Assembly (NCBI GenBank): GCA_947627075.1
Contig: CANQUR010000008.1
Span: forward strand, 1 to 22,697
Direction: 5' to 3'
From: an uncultured Clostridia bacterium
GTDB taxonomy: Bacteria > Bacillota > Clostridia > Christensenellales > Pumilibacteraceae
Length of the DNA: 22,697 bases
A model generated the notes under the pieces. It did no database searches. It saw nothing but the letters and a program-made list of their open reading frames with translations, and was not told where the DNA came from. The position numbers and the translations under genes are program-made. Below, one piece after another: positions 8,803 to 15,330 of the stretch (position 1 is its first letter; every line of letters begins with the position of its first letter).

Positions 8803-8943
8803 TAATTTGCTCAAATTATTTTTGAAAATATACTTTTGGTATCATAGTAACTTATGACTGCAAAGTAAAAATTAGAGCGGATAAAATAACAAAATCGCGC
8901 TTATGTGCATATCTATTATGGATATAATTTTTGGGGAGGCAAT

Positions 8944-9735
8944 ATGAAGAAGCTACGCGCTTTTTATTTTTCGGGCACGGGTAATACGAGATTTGTTACG
9001 AAGTATCTTATAAATAAACTTGCCTGTGATTATGACGTAAGAGATTATGACATTGCAAAGGAAAACAGAAATCTTTTATCGGATATTTCGGAAGCGGATC
9101 TCATACTTATAGCCTTCCCGATATATGCCTCCGCGCCGCCCATTCCGATGCGTAATTTTATACATGCGTATCAAAAAGAGTGGAAAAATAAGACGGTGGC
9201 TATTGCCGAAACTCAATACTTTTTTTCGGGCGACGGAGCGGCAAGCATAGGCAGAACGCTCGAAAAATTCGGAGCAGACGTGGCTTATGCCGAACAATTC
9301 AATATGCCTAATAATTTAGCGGACAGTCCCATTTTTAAGGTGCACAACGAGGATGAGCTCGAAAAAACTCTCAACAGTGCGATACGTAAAATGGACGAGT
9401 TTTCGCAAAAAATAATAGAAAGCCGTCGCTTTCGTCGTGGGTTCAATCCCGTATCGCACGCCGTGGGATATTATTGTCAACGCAAATGGTGGCGCAAAGG
9501 AGAGAGTGAAAAGAGGAATTTGCTCAAAATAGACGAGAACTTATGTATAGGTTGCGGCAAATGCGTCAAGAATTGCCCGGTGGGAAATATTTCACTCGCG
9601 GAAGGAAAGGCAAAGGGGCTCGGTAAATGCGTATTTTGTTATCGTTGCGTAAACCTTTGTCCAAAGAGCGCCATTACTTTGTTCGGGAAAAAGACGCTGA
9701 CGGCGTATAGGGGAGTGCCCGAGGATCGTTTATAA
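8944..9735 (+). CDS. EFR1-family flavodoxin/ferredoxin fusion
   Basis: An electron-transfer protein of 263 aa in which a flavodoxin-like FMN domain is followed by two [4Fe-4S] clusters. The FMN phosphate loop SGTGNT is at residues 10-15. The ferredoxin part has CIGCGKCVKNCP (about 201-212) and CVFCYRCVNLCP (about 229-240). This order and size match the EFR1 ferredoxin family common in anaerobic Clostridia; the partner is unknown. An earlier in-frame start at 8905 exists, but the ATG at 8944 sits behind GGGGAGG and begins exactly at the flavodoxin strand. No strong promoter was seen upstream. The last seven codons are part of the 77-bp repeat found again at 11664. Confidence 0.92.
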   Translation: MKKLRAFYFSGTGNTRFVTKYLINKLACDYDVRDYDIAKENRNLLSDISEADLILIAFPIYASAPPIPMRNFIHAYQKEWKNKTVAIAETQYFFSGDGAASIGRTLEKFGADVAYAEQFNMPNNLADSPIFKVHNEDELEKTLNSAIRKMDEFSQKIIESRRFRRGFNPVSHAVGYYCQRKWWRKGESEKRNLLKIDENLCIGCGKCVKNCPVGNISLAEGKAKGLGKCVFCYRCVNLCPKSAITLFGKKTLTAYRGVPEDRL

Positions 9736-9783
9736 AAAGATAAGGACGATCGAATGTTCTCGACCGTCCTTAAAGAGAAGGGA
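9707..9783. repeat. 77-bp direct repeat, copy A (EFR1 3' end plus terminator)
   Basis: Covers the last codons of the EFR1 gene and the hairpin behind it. It recurs at 11664-11739 with one A fewer in a run and one substitution. The two copies flank the PH-domain/XRE module in direct orientation. Confidence 0.9.
9742..9771. terminator. Bidirectional terminator between EFR1 and PH-domain gene
   Basis: Stem AAGGACG / CGTCCTT plus an inner TCGA/TCGA, separated by one A-C mismatch, with a six-base loop. On the - strand it is followed by TTATCTTTTTAT, suiting the PH-domain gene that ends at 9799. Confidence 0.75.
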
Positions 9784-9798
9784 AATATGTTATTCAAT

Positions 9799-10620
9799 TT
9801 ATTTGCCCATAGCGCGAGCGATTTCTTCGGCTTGAGCTTTTCTTGCATCTTGCGCATGTTGCTCTATAGCTTCCGTAACAATATTTTTGAATTCTTGCGC
9901 ATTTGCAATTCCTATGAAGCCTTTATTTTTGCGGGAACCATTGTCGAAGCCGCTACCACCGACGCTTATGACTTTAAGAGAATAATAGTGAAAAAGTCTG
10001 CCTAAAAAGTTAGCTTGTATCTGAACATGATCGATTTTGTCGATGGGAACATCCAAAGTATTTATACTTACAACTCCGATTTTACCTACAACTCGTTTGT
10101 TGGTAATGGCAAGATCCATGGTATACAATTTCAGAATTTGTATGATTAATGGCAATATACCTATGAAAAATGCTATGACACATATAACGCCAATACCTAA
10201 AGAAAACACTAATTTGATTATTTGAGCGTCTTCATCTTTAGTGGGACTTATATCAAATTTTTCTTTATATTTATATTCGATTGCTTTTGTTAATTGTTCT
10301 TTGAATTTATTCCGATATTCTTTCCAATTATTCACACCCTCTTCTTCATCTATTAATTGTTGTTTAACTTCATCGGAAAGTGAGTCGGAATATTCATCAA
10401 ATTCAGCCATATTTTCGTTTATTTCGTTTTTAATCTCTTTGTTATATTTCACCTTATATGGATTTTGCGAATAATCACTAATCATAATACTCAATACCGT
10501 TGCGGCAGCTATGATTATTATACAAACGAAAATCGGCATAAGTAAGCAAGCCCATGATTTTTTTGCTTTAAGAACAATTTTTTCCTCTCTGCCCAAATTG
10601 TTTTCAACATAATTACTCAT
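9799..10620 (-). CDS. PH-domain (bPH2-like) membrane protein, long paralogue
   Basis: A protein of 273 aa. Two hydrophobic segments (about 27-48 and 142-167) are followed by a C-terminal bacterial PH-like domain (about 170-250), recognisable by DLAITNKRVVGKIG, the VPIDKIDHVQI stretch and YYSLKVISVGG. Such YdbS/YdbT-like proteins are membrane-associated and their function is unsettled. It differs from its neighbour at 10648 by about 90 extra polar residues (Asn, Glu, Lys-rich) between the two membrane segments, probably an extracytoplasmic loop. The C-terminal half is nearly identical in both genes. RBS AAAGGAG upstream. It is the second gene of a two-gene operon, 27 bases after the first. Confidence 0.85.
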   Translation of the reverse strand: MSNYVENNLGREEKIVLKAKKSWACLLMPIFVCIIIIAAATVLSIMISDYSQNPYKVKYNKEIKNEINENMAEFDEYSDSLSDEVKQQLIDEEEGVNNWKEYRNKFKEQLTKAIEYKYKEKFDISPTKDEDAQIIKLVFSLGIGVICVIAFFIGILPLIIQILKLYTMDLAITNKRVVGKIGVVSINTLDVPIDKIDHVQIQANFLGRLFHYYSLKVISVGGSGFDNGSRKNKGFIGIANAQEFKNIVTEAIEQHAQDARKAQAEEIARAMGK

Positions 10621-10647
10621 GTTTATATTTCTCCTTTCTTGCTGTTG

Positions 10648-11205
10648 TCAAACCGTTTTGCCCATAGCGCGAGCAATTTCTTCGGCTTGAGCTTTTCTTG
10701 CATCTTGCGCATGTTGCTCTATAGCTTCCGTAACAATATTTTTGAATTCTTGCGCATTTGCAATTCCTATGAAGCCTTTGTTTTTGCTGGAACCATTGTC
10801 GAAGCCACTACCACCGACGCTTATGACTTTAAGAGAATAATAGTGAAAAAGTCTGCCGAAAAAGTTAGCTTGTATTTGTACATGGTCGATTTTGTCGATA
10901 TGAACATCCAAAGTATTTATACTTAAAACTCCGATTTTACCTACAACTCGTTTGTTGGTGATGGCAAGATCAATACTCGCAATTTGAACAATTCGTATGA
11001 TTAACAATATTAAACCGGCAATTATAAAAACACATGGCCATATGAACCTTTGGACACCTTTATCAATGATCAAAAAGCATGCAACACCCACTAAAATACA
11101 TAAAATAAAGAATAGAATTTGCGGTATTAAGCAAAGCCAACTTTTTTTCGCTTTCAGTATGATTTTCTCTTCTCTGCCTAAATTGTTTTCAACATAATTA
11201 CTCAT
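10648..11205 (-). CDS. PH-domain (bPH2-like) membrane protein, short paralogue
   Basis: A protein of 185 aa. Two membrane segments (about 24-48 and 55-75) lie close together, then the same PH-like domain as the downstream gene, starting IDLAITNKRVVGKIG. The first 22 residues and the last ~110 are almost identical to those of the long paralogue, while the membrane part differs, so this is a tandem duplication in which the middle was replaced or diverged fast. RBS AAAGGAGG. Transcribed from the consensus promoter at 11255-11283, with a palindrome between promoter and start. It ends with two extra residues (TV) relative to its paralogue. Confidence 0.85.
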   Translation of the reverse strand: MSNYVENNLGREEKIILKAKKSWLCLIPQILFFILCILVGVACFLIIDKGVQRFIWPCVFIIAGLILLIIRIVQIASIDLAITNKRVVGKIGVLSINTLDVHIDKIDHVQIQANFFGRLFHYYSLKVISVGGSGFDNGSSKNKGFIGIANAQEFKNIVTEAIEQHAQDARKAQAEEIARAMGKTV

Positions 11206-11227
11206 AACTTAACCTCCTTTGTAGATT

Positions 11228-11245
11228 TGAGTAATAATTTACTCA
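11228..11245. promoter_or_regulatory. Palindromic operator candidate
   Basis: TGAGTAA-TAAT-TTACTCA: a perfect 7-bp inverted repeat with a four-base centre, placed from about +2 to +20 of the PH-gene transcript and upstream of the divergent XRE gene. The position suits repression by the neighbouring XRE protein; the pairing is an inference. Confidence 0.6.
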
Positions 11246-11254
11246 TTGAAATAT

Positions 11255-11283
11255 ATTATAGGTGGAAAATATTACTTTGTCAA
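11255..11283 (-). promoter_or_regulatory. Perfect consensus promoter of the PH-domain operon
   Basis: On the - strand TTGACA (11278-11283), 17-base spacer, TATAAT (11255-11260). A full match at both hexamers, immediately upstream of the palindrome at 11228-11245. Confidence 0.88.
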
Positions 11284-11304
11284 GTATTTTGAGTGGTTTT
11301 TTTC

Positions 11305-11310
11305 TATAAT
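11305..11310 (+). promoter_or_regulatory. Probable -10 of the XRE regulator
   Basis: TATAAT 23 bases before the chosen ATG. No good -35 lies at 16-18 bases, so the promoter would be weak or activator-dependent. It is divergent from, and about 22 bases beyond, the PH-operon -35. Confidence 0.4.
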
Positions 11311-11332
11311 CTTGAAAATACGGAGAAAAATA

Positions 11333-11659
11333 ATGCTTAAACTTAAAACTTTGAGAACCGAAAAAAGATGGTCGCAACGTACTTTGGCAAGCTTGATCCA
11401 TTCAAGTCAAAAATCCGTCGATTGTTGGGAAAAGGGGCTATCCGAGCCGTCTGCAAAATTTATCGTTGCAATGGCGGATTGCTTTGGTTGCAGCGCCGAT
11501 TATTTGCTTGGGCGCGAAGATGAATTTGGAAATGTCAATGTCGAAAGCGATTTGACCATAGATGAAAAAACTTTGCTCGACTATTATCGAGGCATAAAAA
11601 AAGATAAGAGAAAAGAGCTTATAAATTACGCTAAATATTTATTTACGCAATATCAATAA
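11333..11659 (+). CDS. XRE-family transcriptional regulator
   Basis: A protein of 108 aa. An N-terminal helix-turn-helix of the Cro/CI type (LRTEKRWSQRTLASLIHSS, then KSVDCWEKGLSEPS, up to CSADYLLGRED) is followed by a helical tail (about 75-108) that may mediate dimerisation. The ATG at 11333 is preferred over upstream non-ATG starts because GGAG lies eight bases before it and the HTH begins right after it. Divergent from the PH-domain operon, with a palindrome between the two, so it is a good candidate for its repressor and its own autoregulator. Confidence 0.88.
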   Translation: MLKLKTLRTEKRWSQRTLASLIHSSQKSVDCWEKGLSEPSAKFIVAMADCFGCSADYLLGREDEFGNVNVESDLTIDEKTLLDYYRGIKKDKRKELINYAKYLFTQYQ

Positions 11660-11663
11660 AATA

Positions 11664-11739
11664 ATAGGGGAGTGCCCGAGGATCGTTTATAAAAGATAAG
11701 GACGATCGAATGTTCTCGACCGTCCTTAAAGAGTAGGGA
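11664..11739. repeat. 77-bp direct repeat, copy B
   Basis: Second copy of 9707-9783, including out-of-context EFR1 codons (the GVPEDRL end) and the hairpin at 11699-11728. Here it separates the XRE gene from the convergent GNAT/Tag gene and probably serves as the terminator for both. Confidence 0.9.
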
Positions 11740-11752
11740 TAAGCGACTGTAA

Positions 11753-12811
11753 TTATCTATAATCGCAATATTCCCAATGATCGTTTATGATTCCTATACC
11801 TTGCAAATAGGAGTAGATTATAGTTGCGCCCACGAATTTGAATCCGCGTTTTTTCAGCTCTTTGCCGATTTTTTCGGAAAGTTCGTTTTTTGTCGGCATA
11901 TCTTTTATGTCGGATAAGTGGTGATCGATCGTTTCGCCGTTTGTAAAGCTCCAAATAAATTTGTCGAAGCTTCCGAATTCTTCTTGTATTTTGATAAATG
12001 CGCGGGCGTTAGTTATTGCCGCATTTATTTTGTTGCGGTTACGAATAATGCCTTTGTCATTCATGAGCTGTTCTGTTTTTTGTTCGTCGTAATTTGCCAC
12101 GATTTTCGGATCGAAACCGTCGAATGCCCTTCGAAAAGCGGCTTCCTTTTTTAGGATCAGATCCCAACTTACCCCGGCTTGCATTCCTTCCAAGACCAAC
12201 ATGGCAAAAAGCTCGTTATCGCGGTGCTCGGGCTTGCACCAACGCGTGTCATGATATAAAAGCGACGTCTTTGAAGGGCTTTTTGCACCCAAACTGAAAT
12301 CGCACCGTTTCTTTTCAGTATTTGTATCGCACGTCTTTTGATACGCGATCCTCGGGCTTCCGTCCTCGACATAAATAATTCCGCATTTTTCAAATCCATT
12401 CTTTTCGATCAAATGCTGCATGATCTTATTGTCTTTATGTGTGTCGATACGAATATTCGAGATCTTGTTTTCGCAAAATTTCAAGCATATATCGAAAATG
12501 CCTTTTATTTTCCCGTTGCTTGCTATCCTATGGATCGTGCCATAGTCGTCATCGTTTTTCCAACTCCCTTCGATTCTTTCATAAGTGGGTTCTTTGCCTA
12601 TAATGAAAGTAAATACGCCGCAAATAATTCCGTCTTGTTCGATTACATAGCTATTGTTGCGATCTATATCGTTGGAAAGTGTACTCGCTTCGGGAAATTT
12701 GTCATACCATTGATTTGGATTGCCGTTTGAACGCATTTGTTCTCTTGCATATCGATATATTTCCATGATCGCTTCGAAATCTTGCTTTGTTGTCGATCTT
12801 ATTTTGAGCAT
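11753..12811 (-). CDS. GNAT acetyltransferase fused to 3-methyladenine DNA glycosylase I (Tag)
   Basis: A protein of 352 aa with two domains. Residues 1-160 form a GNAT acetyltransferase (GNPNQWYDKFP, IHRIASNGKIKGIF, then EKNGFEKCGIIYVEDG). Residues ~167-352 form a complete Tag glycosylase that removes 3-methyladenine from alkylated DNA. The four zinc ligands of Tag are all present (Cys170, His187, His345, Cys349), as are the aromatic pocket YHDTRW and the key acid in LEGMQAGVSW (Glu208). The spacing Cys170-His187 is slightly longer than in E. coli Tag. There is no frameshift or stop at the junction, so it is a real fusion. RBS AGAGG before ATG. The substrate of the GNAT half is unknown. Confidence 0.92.
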   Translation of the reverse strand: MLKIRSTTKQDFEAIMEIYRYAREQMRSNGNPNQWYDKFPEASTLSNDIDRNNSYVIEQDGIICGVFTFIIGKEPTYERIEGSWKNDDDYGTIHRIASNGKIKGIFDICLKFCENKISNIRIDTHKDNKIMQHLIEKNGFEKCGIIYVEDGSPRIAYQKTCDTNTEKKRCDFSLGAKSPSKTSLLYHDTRWCKPEHRDNELFAMLVLEGMQAGVSWDLILKKEAAFRRAFDGFDPKIVANYDEQKTEQLMNDKGIIRNRNKINAAITNARAFIKIQEEFGSFDKFIWSFTNGETIDHHLSDIKDMPTKNELSEKIGKELKKRGFKFVGATIIYSYLQGIGIINDHWEYCDYR

Positions 12812-12838
12812 ATTCTATCCTCTAATGTTGAATTTTGT

Positions 12839-12970
12839 TCATTTATTTACTGTCGTCTGTTTTATCATTATCTGTCTTGAGATTGAGCCGATCAGTCCTA
12901 TTGTGATAGCCATAAAAAATATGAGGGTGGAAAAACCGAATATTGTTCAATATATTTTCTTTTTGTTCAT
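12839..12970 (-). pseudogene. Small membrane peptide gene with in-frame TGA
   Basis: On the - strand an ATG at 12970 gives MNKKKIY, then TGA (12947-12949), then 35 codons in the same frame that read as a typical membrane helix (FGFSTLIFFMAITIGLIGSI) with a basic end, stopping at TGA 12839. A lysine start followed by a membrane helix suggests one small protein broken by a nonsense change. TGA is a normal stop elsewhere in the window. The next gene downstream is the GNAT/Tag fusion. Confidence 0.4.
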
Positions 12971-13028
12971 TTTCCTAATGAACTCCATAAATCAAAAGGA
13001 AAGTTCCAATAGCAAAGTACTTTACTTT

Positions 13029-13223
13029 TTATTTTTTGAATTGAATAAAAGCTATGATAAAAGTTATCCAAAAAACGACAGAACCTATTAAACAAATAAT
13101 GAATACTATCATACTTAATAAGCTTTGCGTTTGAATGTAAGTTATCAATGTCACTATAAAGGATGATATGGTTGACAATCCCACGCATAGCCATAACATA
13201 GGCATGAAATTTTTATTATTCAT
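13029..13223 (-). CDS. Small two-helix membrane protein
   Basis: A protein of 64 aa. Two hydrophobic segments (about 7-29 and 35-58) are joined by a short polar turn, ending in basic residues. A good GGAGGTT lies eight bases before the ATG, which supports translation. Its leader (13224-13275) resembles the leader of the zinc-ribbon gene at 13956. No family recognised. Similar in style to the broken membrane peptide just downstream. Confidence 0.6.
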   Translation of the reverse strand: MNNKNFMPMLWLCVGLSTISSFIVTLITYIQTQSLLSMIVFIICLIGSVVFWITFIIAFIQFKK

Positions 13224-13300
13224 TATGGTAACCTCCGCTAAATCTTTGTTTATAAATGCAAAGCTGTTGCTTCGTGAAGTTAAATTTACTATTTACTCTT

Positions 13301-13328
13301 TGCGTTGTGCCGTTGGTGGCAACGCATA
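13301..13328. repeat. 28-bp repeat, copy 1 (zinc-ribbon gene fragment)
   Basis: Matches 14062-14089 with one mismatch. On the - strand copy 2 encodes CVATNGTTQ inside the zinc-ribbon gene, while copy 1 lies in non-coding DNA. It also forms a hairpin (GCGT..TGCC / GGCAACGC). It looks like the relic of a second zinc-ribbon gene. Confidence 0.7.
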
Positions 13329-13350
13329 AATTAATCGCAAGTCACTACTT

Positions 13351-13835
13351 TCATTGAACCTCTACAAGCTCCAAGTCATCTTGATGAACCGAAAAATCCT
13401 CGTCGTGCCAGGGCTTAATGGAAAACAGCACATCCCACTTATCCAAATAAGCACTTTCGCTGAGAATGTACCCCTTCATACCTTTTGTAACTCCTTCTTT
13501 TTTATATTCTTCCTTGTCAATTATAAGCCTGACATAATCATTCTCTTTGAACTTGGGCGGCTTTAACTCGGTATGAGTATAAAATTCTTCCGTTTCGCTT
13601 AACTCTTTTATTTGATATTCAAAGCCTTTGGGATAGTGAAATGCAAATTTTAAGTCTTTCGCATTAATTTTGCTACAGCATATCTTCCGGTGTTATGCGA
13701 ATTCAAAACTTCAACTATCCATTCGTCGGTTGTGTTTATATATGAAATAAGCACTCCGCCGTAACCTTTAAAAATGTTTTTGCTTCGAAGTTCTTCATTG
13801 TCATTTATTATATCTACAAAATCAAATCTATCCAT
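13351..13835 (-). pseudogene. Two-repeat SH3-like protein gene with a frameshift
   Basis: The first part (ATG at 13835, GGAG upstream) runs to a TAA at 13650-13652. A second open stretch with clear coding character runs in the -1 frame to TGA at 13351. Joining them at the A run (13668-13671 on the + strand) gives a continuous protein of about 160 aa. Its halves resemble each other: DFVDIINDNEEL..KGYGGVLIS..DEWIVEVL and DYVRLIIDKEEY..KGMKGYILS..DKWDVLF, the strand pattern of small KOW/SH3-like (DUF4926-like) domains. The second part has no start codon of its own. Most likely a one-base loss, or a sequencing error in the run; programmed frameshifting is less likely because the site is not a standard slippery heptamer. 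Confidence 0.6.
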
Positions 13836-13955
13836 ATTATTTATCTCCAAATGGCGTATTGCATGTTATAAGCCCTTGAGGTTTTAGATCGATCGCATCG
13901 ACATGTTTTTTTACAATTTGAAAAATTTCGAATTTCATAGTTTTCCCGCAAATTT

Positions 13956-14174
13956 TTACTCTCTGCGTTCTTTCTTCGGATATAAGTTTTCAGGTGTTTT
14001 ACAGAAAAATCGAACTACGCTTCCGCAATCACGACATACGGTTGCAAAAAGAATGGCTCTCTGCGTTGTGCCATTGGTGGCAACGCATACTCCACTGGAC
14101 ATAGAGGATACATTGCTTTCTATAAATTCTTCTCCGCCGCAAAACGGACATTTTTCAATTTTTATTTCTTTCAT
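13956..14174 (-). CDS. Small zinc-ribbon protein
   Basis: A protein of 72 aa. Two zinc-binding knuckles, CPFCGG near the N-terminus and CRDCGS near residue 50, are separated by a Ser/Thr-rich loop, giving a single zinc ribbon of the kind seen in small nucleic-acid-binding or Lar-like proteins. An earlier in-frame start at 14210 exists, but the ATG at 14174 has GAGG eight bases upstream and begins just before the ribbon. The gene has its own strong promoter and a leader of about 50 bases related to that of the gene at 13029. Confidence 0.7.
   Translation of the reverse strand: MKEIKIEKCPFCGGEEFIESNVSSMSSGVCVATNGTTQRAILFATVCRDCGSVVRFFCKTPENLYPKKERRE
14062..14089. repeat. 28-bp repeat, copy 2 (inside zinc-ribbon gene)
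   Basis: Partner of 13301-13328, with one mismatch. Part of the coding sequence of the zinc-ribbon gene. Confidence 0.7.
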
Positions 14175-14233
14175 AAACTCATCCTCGCAAAATTCCTGTT
14201 TGTAAAGCAAAGCGGTTGTTTCGTAACGCTACA

Positions 14234-14262
14234 ATTATACCATAAAAACAGCGAATACGCAA
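14234..14262 (-). promoter_or_regulatory. Promoter of the zinc-ribbon gene
   Basis: On the - strand TTGCGT (14257-14262), 17-base spacer, TATAAT (14234-14239) with TG one base before it. Transcription would start near 14227. Confidence 0.78.
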
Positions 14263-14289
14263 GTAGGTGTGTACTCACAGAAAAAAGTA

Positions 14290-14330
14290 AATCCGAACCG
14301 GTCACTCATTACGAGTATTTGGTTCGGATT
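14290..14330 (-). terminator. Hairpin with - strand U-tract
   Basis: A 10-bp perfect stem (14290-14299 with 14321-14330) and a 21-base loop. The - strand continues TTTACTTTTTTC, so it reads as a terminator for something transcribed leftward, fitting the short ORF that ends at 14340. Confidence 0.6.
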
Positions 14331-14339
14331 ATACTGACT

Positions 14340-14474
14340 TTATTCATCGTCTGAAACAAGTTTTAACTCCGTATATGGGCTATTACAATAAAAAGTGTTA
14401 AATGTGATACCATTGTAATCTGTACAATAATAATGGAAGGGCACGGCAATCAAAAAAAATGAACTGCATAGCAT
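14340..14474 (-). other. Short orphan ORF, probably the 3' remnant of a gene
   Basis: 44 codons from an ATG at 14474, ending at TAA ten bases before a terminator-like hairpin in the same direction. The peptide starts hydrophobic (FFLIAVPFHYY) and ends in a polar, protein-like stretch (YTELKLVSDDE). No ribosome binding site precedes the ATG. Together this suggests the end of a gene whose front was lost, next to the start of the cassette at 14485. It could also be chance. Confidence 0.3.
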
Positions 14475-14484
14475 TGTAAATAAG

Positions 14485-14513
14485 TTGCATTATATGTCGA
14501 AATCTGCTATAAT
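14485..14513 (+). promoter_or_regulatory. Promoter of the ESCRT-like cassette
   Basis: TTGCAT (14485-14490), exactly 17 bases, TATAAT (14508-14513), preceded by TG one base upstream (extended -10). It is the only good promoter found ahead of the gene set starting at 14649, so it probably drives the whole operon. Confidence 0.78.
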
Positions 14514-14521
14514 AAATAATG

Positions 14522-14607
14522 TATGGTTCATCGAAGTTAATCCATGATAATTTCAGATTAAAAGCATTGATAGACAATAAAAATTTGTGGATTTGAAATT
14601 AACCATA
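14522..14607 (+). promoter_or_regulatory. Structured 5' leader of the cassette
   Basis: The ~130-base leader can fold back on itself. TATGGTT (14522-14528) pairs with AACCATA (14601-14607), and AATCCA (14539-14544) pairs with TGGATT (14588-14593), leaving an AT-rich loop. It could be a transcript-stability or regulatory structure. I recognise no riboswitch class. The ribosome binding site (AAGGAGG) lies outside the fold. Confidence 0.35.
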
Positions 14608-14648
14608 ATAACGGTAAATTTATTATAATTATCAAGGAGGATGTAAAT

Positions 14649-15245
14649 ATGGCACAGCAAAAGATCTTAAGATCGCATAGAGCGCGTATTGAAGCGGTGA
14701 AACACATTATTCCAACCCAGGAGCATGTTTCGCTTTTTGATAGAGAAGCTTTTGTTGAGTTCCTTCTACTGGAGGATATTCATCGACTCTATCTTTATCG
14801 TTATGATAAAGTAAAAGCCAGAAAACCGGCAACGCAAGAAGGCATTTTTTATCAGAAAAAACAACTTGAAAAAATGCATTATGTCATTTATATGGTGACA
14901 GTATGTATTGAAATCATGGAAGGGAAAATGGATTATGGCGATTTTACCGCTGTTTGGAAGGCAATTCATGAGCATCAGCTTATGGTGGCGGCAGGAAATA
15001 TGAAGTATCTCGACAATCTTGTTAAGTTGGTTGAAATAATGCTTGGGGATATAAGCAGAGAAGCCCTTGAAGCGGCGCAAAAAATGCGTGATAGAGAGGA
15101 ATTCATGGCTGAACTTGAAGACCATGACGCAAATATGAGAAGAATCAAAGGATTGGAAGAATATGTCGTTGACAAGATCGCACAGGTTGTTATGCCGCAA
15201 GACACTTCTAACAATCGACCGAAAAGCAATTCTAATTTGATTTAA
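14649..15245 (+). CDS. Helical protein of unknown function, first gene of the ESCRT-like cassette
   Basis: A protein of 198 aa. Almost all helix by composition, charged, no signal peptide or membrane segment, with a short polar tail (NNRPKSNSN). Long amphipathic helices span about 30-60, 70-95 and 100-165. The stretch NMKYLDNLVKLVEIMLGDISREALEAAQKM resembles in pattern the second half of ESCRT-III core domains, so a divergent second ESCRT-III-type subunit is possible, but this is weak. It has a strong AAGGAGG and is the promoter-proximal gene. An 85-base gap without terminator separates it from the next gene. Confidence 0.8.
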   Translation: MAQQKILRSHRARIEAVKHIIPTQEHVSLFDREAFVEFLLLEDIHRLYLYRYDKVKARKPATQEGIFYQKKQLEKMHYVIYMVTVCIEIMEGKMDYGDFTAVWKAIHEHQLMVAAGNMKYLDNLVKLVEIMLGDISREALEAAQKMRDREEFMAELEDHDANMRRIKGLEEYVVDKIAQVVMPQDTSNNRPKSNSNLI

Positions 15246-15330
15246 ATAGGCTAATGATAAAAGAAAAAATGATAGAAGAAAATAGTAGAATAGATTTTGA
15301 CATTTAAAAACAATAAAGGAGATAAATAAA

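Noticed and set aside
8822..8850. Possible promoter TTGAAA-17-TAGTAA before the EFR1 gene
   Set aside because: The -10 matches at only three positions; not strong enough to list.
11246..11332. Upstream extension of the XRE gene from a TTG
   Set aside because: It would run through the promoter and operator region; the ATG at 11333 has a ribosome site and begins at the HTH.
9784..11663. PH/XRE block as an insertion sequence or transposon
   Set aside because: There is no transposase or integrase and no terminal inverted repeats; only direct repeats made of the neighbouring gene end.
12947..12949. Genome-wide reading of TGA as Trp
   Set aside because: metK, recD2 and the AAA gene end naturally at TGA and Trp is written TGG throughout, so the standard code holds.
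12720..13091. Open + strand frame of 123 codons opposite the GNAT/Tag start
   Set aside because: It overlaps a clear - strand gene, lacks a ribosome binding site and is hydrophobic only because of AT-rich sequence.
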